Source: CALMEC01 sp964393105 (lineage in GTDB: Bacteria > Actinomycetota > Thermoleophilia > Miltoncostaeales > Miltoncostaeaceae). Taken from it: a stretch of 41,112 bases of DNA. Within the stretch, counting starts at the first letter, position 1, and each line of letters starts with the position of its first letter. Where the stretch lies: positions 1 through 41,112 of the forward strand of contig CAYMSM010000030.1 of the NCBI GenBank assembly GCA_964393105.1, given 5' to 3'. A model generated the notes under the pieces. That model was not told the origin of the DNA, did not search any database, and was given only the letters and a program-made list of their open reading frames with translations. Both the position numbers and the translations under genes were made by a program. Positions 16,278 to 24,160 of the stretch are shown piece by piece.

Positions 16278-17890
16278 GAGCCCAATCTATCGCGTGCCCG
16301 CGTGGCCGCCCGCTCCTCCTGCCGCCGCTCGGCCGCCAACCGCCCGGCCACCTGCGACGAGCGGTCCACGAAACGCATCATTTCGGCGATCATCCGGTGG
16401 CCGGCTTCCTCGTCGATCAGGCGATGCATCTTGTGGGCGACCACCCGGTAGGTCTCGTGGCCCTGGGGTTGGCTGCGAAGCTCGATCAGGTGCATGGCCT
16501 CGCGGGCGTTCATCGTCACCGTGAACCGGATCCGGTGCGCGAGCGTGACGGCGTACGGAGCTTCGTTCGGGAACCTGTCGGCCATGTCGTCGTACAGATA
16601 CGCACATTCACGTTGCGTCGCGACGTATTCGTCCTCGCAGCCGGCGTCGACGACCTCGCGAGGTACGTCGTAGCCCAGATACGGCGTCAGCGGTTGTGCC
16701 TGCAGGGTCAACATCCGGTGCCGTTGCAGGTCGCGGTAGGCGCCGTAGTCGCACACGACCTCGAACGTGTAGGTCGTCGCCTCCAGTGCCCGACCTGGTC
16801 GGTGGCGACGGTCGCCACGCATCCCCGAGTACGCGTGCATCACATCGAGCATCTCGGTGATGCTCATGGCTTCGGCGGCGCCGCGTACATCGGCGAACGA
16901 TCGTCCGCTGGCGGGCCACAGCGCGTGGGCGACGACGCGGGCCTCGCCATCGCGGTCCCAGTCCACGAGCCGCACGATCGGTCCGTCGGGCTGCTCGGGC
17001 CGCTCGCCCAGCAACTCGACGGCGAGCATCGCGGTTGCCTGCTCGGTGCCCGACAGGTATGCGCCGTGCCGTACGCCCCTGTCCTCGCGGTCCACGCGGG
17101 TCAGAAATGCCGGAATGACCTTGCGAAGCTCACGCAACATCACGGTGGCGCAGTCGCGGGCTTCGATCAGGGGGTGTGCCTGCAGCCGGACCAGGAGCGC
17201 CTCGTACGCCTGGCCGGAGGCGAAGATCCCCAGGTTCACCTGGGTCGCAGCAGGCAGCAGGCCACGCAGCGCGTCGAGCGCGCGTGCGCGAATGGCGCGG
17301 ACGCGGGCCTCGGCTGGGGTGTCCGGACCATCCGGGACCAGCGTGTCGATGTGGGCGACGAGCTTGGGGATGAGGCCCGCGTAGGTGTCGAAGGCCAGGT
17401 CGAGTGTCGTGGTGTACCTCGTGCCGAGGTCAGGCTGGGCGAGCACGGCGTCAGGACGGTGGTAGCGGTGGCGCCCGCCGGGCTTGTCATCCAGCCGGAT
17501 GTACCGCGTCGACTGCTCCAGGTAGCTCGCCAGGCGCCCCCATTCCAGGATTTTGGTGAGGACGTTGGATGCGCCTTCCACGGCGACGTGTGCCCCGCCG
17601 AGCTGGGCGACGGAGTCGTCACCGTACTCGGCGAGCACCCTGTCGTAGAGCGCCGCGGCTCGGTCCTCTCCGGTGTCCGCGCGTTCGCTTACACCGGACC
17701 CCCCAGACGGCAGGAACTCGTCGAGCAGGAGTCGGCGCAGCGACTTGGGGCTGCGGCTGTAGCGGGCGAACAGCGCGCCTTTGACAACCTCGGGCAGGTT
17801 GGTCAGGGCGAACACGGGCCCCACCGTGTCGGTCACGTACGGGGCGATACGTTCGCGTTCCGCTGTGCTCAGGTCGTCGGTGGTGCCCAC
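16274..17890 (-). CDS. thyX: Double-domain ThyX (FAD-dependent thymidylate synthase family)
   Basis: A 538-residue protein made of two ThyX-like halves; normal ThyX is about 220-250 residues and works as a tetramer. The signature RHRxxSxNExSxRY is split: the first half has RLASYLEQSTRY at 119-130 (its Ser, Glu and Arg-Tyr end, but not RHR), and the second has QRHRMLTLQAQ near 390 (RHR, but not the rest) plus the conserved NAREAMHLIELR. One composite active site per pair is likely if it makes dTMP from dUMP. The start GTG at 17890 was chosen because TAGCAT ends 7 bases before it; longer frames to 17971 exist. First gene of a coupled operon with DUF1385 and SRPBCC. Confidence 0.85.
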   Translation of the reverse strand: MGTTDDLSTAERERIAPYVTDTVGPVFALTNLPEVVKGALFARYSRSPKSLRRLLLDEFLPSGGSGVSERADTGEDRAAALYDRVLAEYGDDSVAQLGGAHVAVEGASNVLTKILEWGRLASYLEQSTRYIRLDDKPGGRHRYHRPDAVLAQPDLGTRYTTTLDLAFDTYAGLIPKLVAHIDTLVPDGPDTPAEARVRAIRARALDALRGLLPAATQVNLGIFASGQAYEALLVRLQAHPLIEARDCATVMLRELRKVIPAFLTRVDREDRGVRHGAYLSGTEQATAMLAVELLGERPEQPDGPIVRLVDWDRDGEARVVAHALWPASGRSFADVRGAAEAMSITEMLDVMHAYSGMRGDRRHRPGRALEATTYTFEVVCDYGAYRDLQRHRMLTLQAQPLTPYLGYDVPREVVDAGCEDEYVATQRECAYLYDDMADRFPNEAPYAVTLAHRIRFTVTMNAREAMHLIELRSQPQGHETYRVVAHKMHRLIDEEAGHRMIAEMMRFVDRSSQVAGRLAAERRQEERAATRARDRLGS

Positions 17891-17897
17891 GGCGGCG

Positions 17898-17903
17898 ATG
17901 CTA
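17898..17903 (-). promoter_or_regulatory. -10 element of thyX operon (leaderless)
   Basis: TAGCAT on the minus strand ends 7 bases before the GTG at 17890. It lies downstream of the cspA terminator, so the operon has its own promoter. Confidence 0.5.
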
Positions 17904-17998
17904 CCCATGTTGTGGGACACCCCGAGTGCCGTCGTTGCGCTCGTCATCCGCCGAATGTCGTTGAACGACACATGTGCCCATCGGCCGCCCTCGAAATG

Positions 17999-18030
17999 CG
18001 AACGGCCGGAGCGTGTGCCCCGGCCGTTCG
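17999..18030 (-). terminator. Terminator of cspA
   Basis: An 11-bp perfect stem (17999-18009 with 18020-18030, 10-base loop) 22 bases after the cspA stop; on the minus strand it is followed by a short T-run (ATTT). Confidence 0.75.
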
Positions 18031-18051
18031 AACCTTCGGTCTCTGCTCGGG

Positions 18052-18255
18052 TTAGAGCGGGACGACGTTGGTGGCCTGCGGCCCCTTCGCGCCCTGCGCC
18101 GGCTCGAAGCTCACGCGCTGGCCTTCGTTGACCGTACGGAACCCTTCGCCTTGGATCTCCTTGAAGTGGAGGAACAAGTCCTTGCCACCGTCATCCGGTG
18201 TGACGAACCCGTAGCCCTTTTCGTTGGAGAACCACTTCACGACGCCTTCTGCCAT
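18052..18255 (-). CDS. cspA: Cold shock protein, CspA family
   Basis: A 67-residue single-domain OB-fold RNA chaperone. Both nucleic-acid binding motifs are present: RNP1 KGYGFVTP and RNP2 DLFLHF, with the usual start GVVKWFSNEKG and end ATNVVPL. It binds single-stranded RNA and DNA and melts secondary structure. ATG at 18255 with AGGT upstream. The 5' region contains a 9-bp hairpin, and the nearest -10 candidate implies an untranslated leader of about 100 bases, as in regulated csp genes. It ends at a strong terminator. Confidence 0.96.
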   Translation of the reverse strand: MAEGVVKWFSNEKGYGFVTPDDGGKDLFLHFKEIQGEGFRTVNEGQRVSFEPAQGAKGPQATNVVPL

Positions 18256-18273
18256 TTGTATCTACCTCATCTG

Positions 18274-18305
18274 TTCTGGCGAGCCCATGATCACCGTCGC
18301 CAGAA
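18274..18305 (-). promoter_or_regulatory. Hairpin in the cspA leader
   Basis: TTCTGGCGA at 18274-18282 pairs with 18297-18305 (9 bp, 14-base loop), ending 19 bases before the cspA start. A candidate -10 (TACCAT on the minus strand, 18362-18367) would place it inside the mRNA leader. A thermosensing or autoregulatory leader is possible. Confidence 0.45.
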
Positions 18306-18442
18306 TGGTCGACGCCGCTCTCGATCCCGCGTTCACGCACCCACTGTCGGATGCACGCGGAATGGTAGCGGCTCTGAGGCCCAAACGTCGAATGCCGCGA
18401 GCGTCGTCACGGTCGGGAGGGACATCGTGCGGTGTCAGGGGC

Positions 18443-18448
18443 TACCCT
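18443..18448 (+). promoter_or_regulatory. -10 element of glyoxalase-like gene (leaderless)
   Basis: TACCCT ends 7 bases before the ATG at 18456, with no ribosome binding site between. Confidence 0.55.
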
Positions 18449-18455
18449 TTCCGGC

Positions 18456-18842
18456 ATGAACAGTGCGTTCTTGCATACGTGTTACCGGGTGTTCGATCTT
18501 GAACGATCCATTGCGTTCTACACCGAGTGCCTCGGCATGGAACTCCGCCGGAAGATGGCGATTCGTGACGAGGCGACCAATGCGTTTCTGTCGTTCGCCG
18601 GCGAGGAGGAGTCCCGTCTCGAGCTGACGTTCAACCACGACCGCGCCGAGCCGTACGAGATCGGCACCGGGTACGGGCACATCGCCTTGGGCGTGGCGGA
18701 CCTGGACGCCACCCTGGCAGCCCTCGCGGAGAAGGGCATCGAACCCGAGAAGCCCCCCTACAGCGTCCGCGAAGGCGGCTCTCGCCTGTGCTTCATCCGC
18801 GACCCGGACGGCTATCGGATCGAGCTCATCGACCGAGCATAA
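18456..18842 (+). CDS. Lactoylglutathione lyase-like VOC protein
   Basis: A 128-residue glyoxalase I family protein. The four expected metal ligands are visible: His in FLHTCYRVFDLERS, Glu in SRLELTFNH, His in YGHIALGV and Glu in DGYRIELIDRA. GloA uses Ni or Zn to convert the hemithioacetal of methylglyoxal and a thiol. Actinobacteria use mycothiol rather than glutathione, so the true thiol partner is uncertain. ATG at 18456 with a leaderless -10. A single gene, converging on rarA. Confidence 0.88.
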   Translation: MNSAFLHTCYRVFDLERSIAFYTECLGMELRRKMAIRDEATNAFLSFAGEEESRLELTFNHDRAEPYEIGTGYGHIALGVADLDATLAALAEKGIEPEKPPYSVREGGSRLCFIRDPDGYRIELIDRA

Positions 18843-18866
18843 GCACCTGTATTTGGGCTGGTCTAC

Positions 18867-20225
18867 TCAGAAGGGGCGCTCGGGCTCGCCCTCGTCCGTG
18901 CCACCATCCCGAAGTTGTCGTAGCCGCTCGGCCAGCTCGGCCTCGACGCCCCGGTCGGTCGGCTCGTAGAACCGTCGCCCCTCCATGCCCTCGGGCAGGA
19001 GCGACTCGTCGACGACGCCATCGGGGAAGTCGTGTGGGTAGTTGTAGCCCTCGCCGTGGCCGAAGTGCCGTGCGTTGGGACGGCTCGAATCGCGGAGCGC
19101 CAGCGGCGGGCGTCTGGGCCCGTCGCGTTCGACGGCCTCCATGGCGGCGTTGATGGCTCGGTACGCGGCATTCGACTTGGGAGCCAGCGCCACGTACGTC
19201 GCCGCCTGCGCCAGGGTGATCCGGGCTTCGGGCATCCCGATGAACTCGACGGCCCGGGCGGCCGCGGTCGCCACGTCGAGCGCGCGGGGATCGGCGTTGC
19301 CGATGTCCTCGGATGCGGCAACGACGATCCGCCGTGCGATGAACTTGGGGTCCTCACCGCCCTGCAGCATGACCGCCAGGTAGTACACCGCTGCGTCCGG
19401 GTCGCTGCCCCGCATCGACTTGATGAACGCCGAGATCGTGTCGTAATGAGCGTCGCCGTCGCGGTCGTAGACGATCGGCCTCCCGCCTGCGGCCTGCCGC
19501 ACCTCCTCGAGGCTGACCGCAGCGCCGTCGCCCACGCCTGCGGCCGCGGCCTCGAGCAGGTTGAGCGCATGGCGCGCGTCGCCGCCCGCGCGAACCACCA
19601 GCGCCTCCCGGGCGTCGGCGACGAGCGTCACGCGCCCCGCCAAGCCCGTGGGGTCGACCAACGCCCGGTCGACGAGCGCCCCGATGTCGTCGGGACCGAG
19701 CGGCTCCATGACCAGGACCCGCATGCGCGAGACGAGCGCCGAGTTGACCTCGTAGTACGGGTTCTCGGTCGTCGCCCCGATCAACGTCACCAGGCCGTCC
19801 TCGACCGCCGGCAGAAGCGCGTCCTGCTGGGCCTTGTTGAACCGGTGGATCTCGTCCAGGAACAACACCGTCCGCTGTCCCGAGGCGAGCCGATCGCGCG
19901 CCCGGGCCATCACCGCGCGCACGTCGGCGAGCCCGGCCGACACAGCCGACAGTTCCTCGAACGCCGCCTGGGTGGCGCCGGCCACCACGCGCGCCAGCGT
20001 CGTCTTGCCACAACCCGGCGGGCCGTACAGGACCATCGACGGCACACGATCACCCTGGATCGCCTTGCGCAGGAATGAGTCCTCACCCAGGAGTGCCGGC
20101 TGCCCGACGACCTGTTCGAGGGTGGCTGGTCGCATCCGGGCGGCGAGTGGTCGCGCTGCGTTCAGCCGATCCTCGACCAGACCGGCAAACAGATCGTCGC
20201 CCCGTTGTGGTCTACGCGGTGCCAT
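18867..20225 (-). CDS. rarA: Replication-associated recombination protein RarA (MgsA)
   Basis: A 452-residue AAA+ clamp-loader-like ATPase that acts at stalled replication forks. Walker A is GPPGCGKTTLA near residue 68 and Walker B is VLFLDEIHRFNK near 122; the family's GATTENPYYEVN and the sensor region follow. The C-terminal tetramerisation domain contains YYLAVMLQGGEDPKFIARR and the late motif YNYPHDFPDG. Length and motifs are complete. The ATG follows the stop of the MFS gene directly (TGAATG), so the two genes are co-transcribed although their functions look unrelated. Confidence 0.95.
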   Translation of the reverse strand: MAPRRPQRGDDLFAGLVEDRLNAARPLAARMRPATLEQVVGQPALLGEDSFLRKAIQGDRVPSMVLYGPPGCGKTTLARVVAGATQAAFEELSAVSAGLADVRAVMARARDRLASGQRTVLFLDEIHRFNKAQQDALLPAVEDGLVTLIGATTENPYYEVNSALVSRMRVLVMEPLGPDDIGALVDRALVDPTGLAGRVTLVADAREALVVRAGGDARHALNLLEAAAAGVGDGAAVSLEEVRQAAGGRPIVYDRDGDAHYDTISAFIKSMRGSDPDAAVYYLAVMLQGGEDPKFIARRIVVAASEDIGNADPRALDVATAAARAVEFIGMPEARITLAQAATYVALAPKSNAAYRAINAAMEAVERDGPRRPPLALRDSSRPNARHFGHGEGYNYPHDFPDGVVDESLLPEGMEGRRFYEPTDRGVEAELAERLRQLRDGGTDEGEPERPF

Positions 20226-21389
20226 TCAGGCCCATTCTGTCGTAGGTCGCGGAAGGAATGCGGCGATTGCCGCTGAGATCAGGGGGATCGCCGCCATGAT
20301 CCAGAGCGCGGTCTCGCGCCCGGCGGCGTCGGCGATGGCGCCGATGGCCGGCAGCCACGGTGTCGCCGCTCCGATGGCGGCAAAGCCCAGGACCCATGCG
20401 GCGGCCAGCGCGGGCCGGTGCGGCATGTACTGCTGGCCCATTACCACCGTCGCCGAAAACGACGCCATCAGGATGAAGCCTGCGATGGCAAACGCCAGGA
20501 TGCTCACGGCTCCGTCGGTCAGGATGAACGTCGCGACCAGCGGCGCCGCGAGGGGCATCGACCCGACGAACATCGACCTGCCGCCGACGCGGTCGGCGAC
20601 CGCGGCCCCGACGTAGGTGCCAATGCTCCCGGTCATGACGAACGCGAAGATCACGAAGCCAACGGCGCGTGCCGACATCTCCCGTTGATCGGTCAGGTAA
20701 AGCGGCACGATGGTCATCAGGCCGAGCAGGATCCACGTCCGCAGGCTGACCGCGCTCACCAGCAGCACCATGCCGCGCATGTCCGTGCGCCCGGCAACGC
20801 CGAGCGTCGTGTGGTGGGCGATGATCGGAACCCCCAGGCGGCGGTGGTTGAACAGCAGCAGCGTGCATGCCAGGGCGCCGGGCACGAGAAAGATCAGCGT
20901 CGTGCGTTGGTCGAAGAACGGGACGAAGAGCGCGACGAGCAGGGGTCCGATCGCAAAGCCCAGGTTGCCACCGATCGTGAACCACGCGACGCCGCTTGCC
21001 TTGCGTGTGCCGGCGAACTGGTTGGCGACCCGTGCCGCCTCCGGGTGATAGCCACCGACGCCCAGCCCGCACAGGACGATCAGGGCGAGAAGTACCCAGA
21101 ACGCGGTCGCGAGCCCCGAGAGCGCCAGCCCCGCCGTCGCCATCGCGACGCCGCCCCACAGAAACCACGTTGCCCTGATCCGGTCGGCCACCACGCCGAA
21201 CAACGGTTGGATGAACGACGACGAGAACGTGATCGCCGCGAGCACCATCGAGGTCCGCAGGTCCGAGAGCGACATCGCCCTCTTGAACACCGGCAGGAGC
21301 GGGCTGAGGGCCCCCAGCGTCATGTCGACGACGAAGTGCCCGGAGCCCAGAAGGATGAGCCCGCGACGGTCCGGATCGTCCACGCTCAT
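20226..21389 (-). CDS. Major facilitator superfamily transporter
   Basis: A 387-residue membrane protein with about 12 hydrophobic segments (for example GHFVVDMTLGALSPLLPVFK first and GRETALWIMAAIPLISAAIA last). The loop after helix 2 carries GVVADRIRATWFLW, the MFS motif A, and the second half has AAVADRVGGRSMF, the repeated motif. It resembles FosB/fosmidomycin-resistance-type (Fsr) efflux transporters in its opening, but the substrate is not clear. ATG at 21389 is preferred over starts at 21416 and 21434 because these would overlap the divergent small gene. Directly upstream of rarA. Confidence 0.85.
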   Translation of the reverse strand: MSVDDPDRRGLILLGSGHFVVDMTLGALSPLLPVFKRAMSLSDLRTSMVLAAITFSSSFIQPLFGVVADRIRATWFLWGGVAMATAGLALSGLATAFWVLLALIVLCGLGVGGYHPEAARVANQFAGTRKASGVAWFTIGGNLGFAIGPLLVALFVPFFDQRTTLIFLVPGALACTLLLFNHRRLGVPIIAHHTTLGVAGRTDMRGMVLLVSAVSLRTWILLGLMTIVPLYLTDQREMSARAVGFVIFAFVMTGSIGTYVGAAVADRVGGRSMFVGSMPLAAPLVATFILTDGAVSILAFAIAGFILMASFSATVVMGQQYMPHRPALAAAWVLGFAAIGAATPWLPAIGAIADAAGRETALWIMAAIPLISAAIAAFLPRPTTEWA

Positions 21390-21400
21390 CTTGGTCTCAG

Positions 21401-21406
21401 TAGGGT
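21401..21406 (+). promoter_or_regulatory. -10 element of small gene (leaderless)
   Basis: TAGGGT ends 8 bases before the ATG at 21415. The divergent MFS gene begins 26 bases away, so both promoters share this short gap. Confidence 0.45.
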
Positions 21407-21414
21407 CAACGACC

Positions 21415-21636
21415 ATGTCGATGGATCGTCCCATCTTGGGTGCCGATGTTCACGCGGTCCTTCGCAGCCTTGGTCCGGGCGCCTACGAGGCAGACCTCGC
21501 CGAGGCGTGGATCGCGGCCGACGATTCGTTCAGCAGCGTGGAGCAGATCGAGGCGCACTGCCCGCCCGAGCGGATCGGGCTCTCACCGGGCGCCTTTCAC
21601 GCCCTGCTCGGGCCGCTCTTCGGGGAGTTCGAGTAG
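21415..21636 (+). CDS. Small soluble protein of unknown function
   Basis: A 73-residue protein (ILGADVHAVLRSLGPGAYEA, then a helical part, ending HALLGPLFGEFE). I recognise no family. It has a leaderless -10 element and codon composition like its neighbours, which supports that it is real. An ATG at 21421 is an alternative start. Its last 54 bases overlap the 3' end of the converging membrane protein gene. Confidence 0.6.
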   Translation: MSMDRPILGADVHAVLRSLGPGAYEADLAEAWIAADDSFSSVEQIEAHCPPERIGLSPGAFHALLGPLFGEFE

Positions 21637-22230
21637 GGCCGTCGCCGCCGCCCGGTCGTCGACGAGACCATGCCCGACGTCCGGGTGCTCCTGCCACCAC
21701 GAGGCCTCACGCGCGAGCGAGAAGACCCGCGCCAGCATCATGCTCGCGATGAGGCTCGCGGCCACGCCGGAGATGAGCGTTCTGCCGCCGGCGTCCACAC
21801 CGAACACGCCGGTTGGCAGGAACACGAAGTCCGAGCCGATCAGGACCTGCCGCGAGTTGACGAGCGGCGTGAAAAGGAGCCCCCAGGCCAGGAACAGGAT
21901 CGGCGCGAACCACAACCCTTTGACGATCCAGCTTCCGGGCAGCCACCTCTGGGCCACCGCGTAGATCGCCGCCACGATCACCCCCAGCGCGAGCGTCAGG
22001 GCGAGCCCCGCCCTGGCGGTGGCCTCCACGCCGAACGCGTTGCCGAGCCCGTCCGGGAAGTCGTGCTGGGTCCACGTGACTCCGAAGATGCGCCCCGTGT
22101 GCCCCTCCTGCAGCACGAACATCCAGGCCAAGGCGGCGAGTACGCCGCCGATCACAATCGCTGCGACCAGCCGACCGGCACTCACGAGGCGCGGGAACGA
22201 CGCTTCGATCGTCGCGTCGCGCTCGGTCAT
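21583..22230 (-). CDS. Membrane protein of unknown function
   Basis: A 215-residue protein with about five hydrophobic segments: LVAAIVIGGVLAALAWMFVL near the N-terminus, ALTLALGVIVAAIYAVA, GLWFAPILFLAWGLLF and TLISGVAASLIASMMLARVF. The soluble C-terminus is acidic. No transporter or enzyme motif is seen. The ATG at 22230 overlaps the stop of the upstream zinc-ribbon gene (ATGA), so the two are coupled; an upstream extension to 22350 is antisense noise. The 3' end overlaps the small plus-strand gene. Confidence 0.78.
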   Translation of the reverse strand: MTERDATIEASFPRLVSAGRLVAAIVIGGVLAALAWMFVLQEGHTGRIFGVTWTQHDFPDGLGNAFGVEATARAGLALTLALGVIVAAIYAVAQRWLPGSWIVKGLWFAPILFLAWGLLFTPLVNSRQVLIGSDFVFLPTGVFGVDAGGRTLISGVAASLIASMMLARVFSLAREASWWQEHPDVGHGLVDDRAAATALLELPEERPEQGVKGAR

Positions 22231-22496
22231 CCCTTGGGTCGTCTCGAGCGGCCCGGGTACTGGTTCTCGCGCAGCCACGCGATGCGTAGATAGAGGTCTC
22301 GGTCGGTGATGTCCGGCTCCAGGTCGAAGCGCTGGCCGCACAGCGGACACTGCGTCACGTTCTGAAACGCGGGGAGCCCCTCCTCATCGACCGCGCCCGT
22401 CGGAAACAGCACCAGGTCGCCCCAACAGTCGGGCGTCGGGCAGCGCACGCGAGCATCCGGATTGACAAAGTCGCTCTTGCGCAGTGTGGCGGACAC
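22227..22496 (-). CDS. Zinc-ribbon protein of unknown function
   Basis: An 89-residue protein with two Cys knuckles, RCPTPDCWGDLV near residue 20 and QCPLCGQRFDL near 50, which together would bind one zinc. The rest is acidic and helical (DRDLYLRIAWLRENQ). It could be a small regulator or adaptor; no homologous function is known to me. GTG start with GAGGA 8 bases upstream. Its likely promoter (TACCCT on the minus strand, 22528-22533) is covered by a palindrome. Confidence 0.72.
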   Translation of the reverse strand: MSATLRKSDFVNPDARVRCPTPDCWGDLVLFPTGAVDEEGLPAFQNVTQCPLCGQRFDLEPDITDRDLYLRIAWLRENQYPGRSRRPKG

Positions 22497-22519
22497 GATG
22501 CGGATCCTCGTTCTCGGGG

Positions 22520-22532
22520 ACCCTGCCAGGGT
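22520..22532 (-). promoter_or_regulatory. Palindrome over the zinc-ribbon gene promoter
   Basis: ACCCTG-C-CAGGGT, a perfect 6-1-6 dyad, overlaps the TACCCT -10 candidate of the minus-strand gene; this is where a repressor would bind. Confidence 0.35.
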
Positions 22533-22615
22533 ACCTCAGTACACGGTCTCAGGTGTCTCGATGGCAGCTGCCGGCGGCAGGGCTCGGTTGGATTTGTTCT
22601 GAGACGGTGCGCTCG

Positions 22616-22644
22616 GTGACTCGATTCAGGGAAATGGCTATAAT
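22616..22644 (+). promoter_or_regulatory. Promoter of the moeZ-cysO-cysM cluster
   Basis: A consensus TATAAT at 22639-22644 with GTGACT 17 bases upstream (22616-22621). Expected transcription start is near 22651, giving a 30-base leader with GGTGGAG before the ATG at 22680. This is the best sigma-70 type promoter seen in the window. Confidence 0.75.
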
Positions 22645-22679
22645 CCCAGAAAGTAATTCGGGTATAGGTGGAGATCGAC

Positions 22680-23864
22680 ATGTCGCGGACCTATCAAGAG
22701 CTTCTGGCAGAGGCCCGGGAGGAGATTCCGGAAGTCGACGCTCCGACGTTGGCAGATGAGCTGGACGGGCTGCAAGCGCCGATCGTCGTCGACGTGCGTG
22801 AGCAGTCGGAGTGGGACGAGGGTTTCATTCCGGGAGCCGTGCACGTGCCACGGGGATTCCTGGAGAGCCGCATCGCCGGGGTCGCCAAGCACGATCAGCG
22901 CATCGTCGTCAGCTGCGCCGGCGGCACTCGGTCACTCTTGGCCGCCCACACGCTCGCGCACATGGGCTACAGCGACGTGTCGAACTTGGCCGGCGGCTTC
23001 TCAGACTGGAAGCGTCGCGGACTGGCGTTCGACGTGCCGCGCCGTCTGTCGGATGCCCAGCGCCGTCGCTACAGCAGGCACATCCTGATCCCCGAGGTCG
23101 GTGAGGAGGGCCAGCTCAAGCTGCTCGGAAGCAAGGCGCTCCTGATCGGCGCGGGCGGACTCGGCTCGCCGGCCGCGCTCTACCTGGCGGCGGCGGGGGT
23201 CGGCACGATCGGCCTGGTCGACGACGACGTCGTCGACGAGTCCAACCTGCAGCGCCAGATCATCCACACCACCGATCGCGTCGGCACCCTCAAGGGCGAG
23301 TCGGCGAAGACCGCCATCCAGGCCCTGACCCCGGACACCACGGTCGACGTCCATCCGTTCCGCGTCACCAAGGACAACGTCCTGGACCTGATGGCGACGT
23401 ACGACATCGTCGTGGACGGCGCAGACAACTTCCCCACGCGCTACCTGCTGAACGACGCGGCGCTGATGACCAAGACGCCGCTCGTCCACGCGAGCATCCT
23501 GCGCTTCGAGGGACACGCGTCGGTGTTCATGCCCTACGAAGGGCCGTGCTACCGGTGCCTGTTCCCCGAGCCTCCCCCGCCCGAGCTGGCGCCCGCATGT
23601 GGCGAGGCCGGCGTGCTCGGCGTGCTCTGCGGCGTGATGGGCAACATCCAGGCCACCGAGGCCATCAAGGTGCTTCTGGGAGTCGGTGACACGTTGGCGG
23701 GCCGCCTGCTGGTCTACGACGCCCTGGCCATGACGTTCACCGAGCTCAAGCTGCGGCGGGACCCGGACTGCCCGGCTTGCGGGCCCAACGCCCAGCTCGA
23801 GTTCAAGGACTACGAAGCGTGGTGCGCGGGCATCGGTCGCCATTACGCGGCGGGAGCGGCATGA
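22680..23864 (+). CDS. moeZ: MoeZ-like sulfurtransferase and carrier-protein adenylyltransferase
   Basis: A 394-residue two-domain enzyme. Residues 20-118 are a rhodanese whose active loop is SCAGGTRS (Cys 79), which would carry a persulfide. Residues about 125-394 are an E1-like ThiF/MoeB domain: LIGAGGLGSPAALYL (ATP loop), SNLQRQIIHTTDRVG (arginine finger) and zinc Cys pairs CYRC and CPAC. MoeZ adenylates the C-terminal Gly of small carrier proteins and makes their thiocarboxylate. In typical MoeZ the rhodanese is C-terminal; here it is N-terminal. A strong promoter precedes it, GGAG lies 7 bases before the ATG, and its stop overlaps the cysO start (ATGA). Confidence 0.92.
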   Translation: MSRTYQELLAEAREEIPEVDAPTLADELDGLQAPIVVDVREQSEWDEGFIPGAVHVPRGFLESRIAGVAKHDQRIVVSCAGGTRSLLAAHTLAHMGYSDVSNLAGGFSDWKRRGLAFDVPRRLSDAQRRRYSRHILIPEVGEEGQLKLLGSKALLIGAGGLGSPAALYLAAAGVGTIGLVDDDVVDESNLQRQIIHTTDRVGTLKGESAKTAIQALTPDTTVDVHPFRVTKDNVLDLMATYDIVVDGADNFPTRYLLNDAALMTKTPLVHASILRFEGHASVFMPYEGPCYRCLFPEPPPPELAPACGEAGVLGVLCGVMGNIQATEAIKVLLGVGDTLAGRLLVYDALAMTFTELKLRRDPDCPACGPNAQLEFKDYEAWCAGIGRHYAAGAA

Positions 23865-24160
23865 GCACCGTGCGCATCCCACCGGTGCTGCGCGCCGCCG
23901 CGGGCGGTGAGCGCGAGGTCAACGTCATCGGTGAGACGATCGCCGACGTGCTGGAGTCGCTCTATGACCAGCACCCGGACATCCGATCGCAGCTCGAAAG
24001 CTCCGAGGGTCAGCTGCATCGGTTCGTCAACCTGTACCTCAACGACGAGGACGTCCGAATGTTGGGCTGGCTCGACACGCCGGTCTCGGAGGCCGACACG
24101 CTCACGATCCTGCCCGCGATGGCCGGCGGGGCCGGGTGGAGTATGGGGGGATTCAGTTGA
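23861..24160 (+). CDS. cysO: Ubiquitin-like sulfur carrier CysO with C-terminal extension
   Basis: A 99-residue MoaD/ThiS-family beta-grasp protein (TVRIPPVLRAAAGGEREV at the start, DTLTILPAMAGG near the end). In mycobacteria CysO ends exactly at Gly-Gly, and that glycine carries the thiocarboxylate used by CysM. Here Gly 89-Gly 90 are followed by nine residues, AGWSMGGFS, which also end in a second GG plus two residues. So the protein cannot be activated until it is cleaved, most likely by the JAMM protease encoded at 25292. A comparable case is known in Pseudomonas (QbsE processed by QbsD). Coupled to moeZ and to cysM by overlapping codons. Confidence 0.9.
   Translation: MSTVRIPPVLRAAAGGEREVNVIGETIADVLESLYDQHPDIRSQLESSEGQLHRFVNLYLNDEDVRMLGWLDTPVSEADTLTILPAMAGGAGWSMGGFS

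Noticed and set aside
16232..18055. Plus-strand open frame of 607 codons
   Set aside because: Antisense shadow of the thyX gene caused by high GC; no domain features, rich in Arg, Gly and His.
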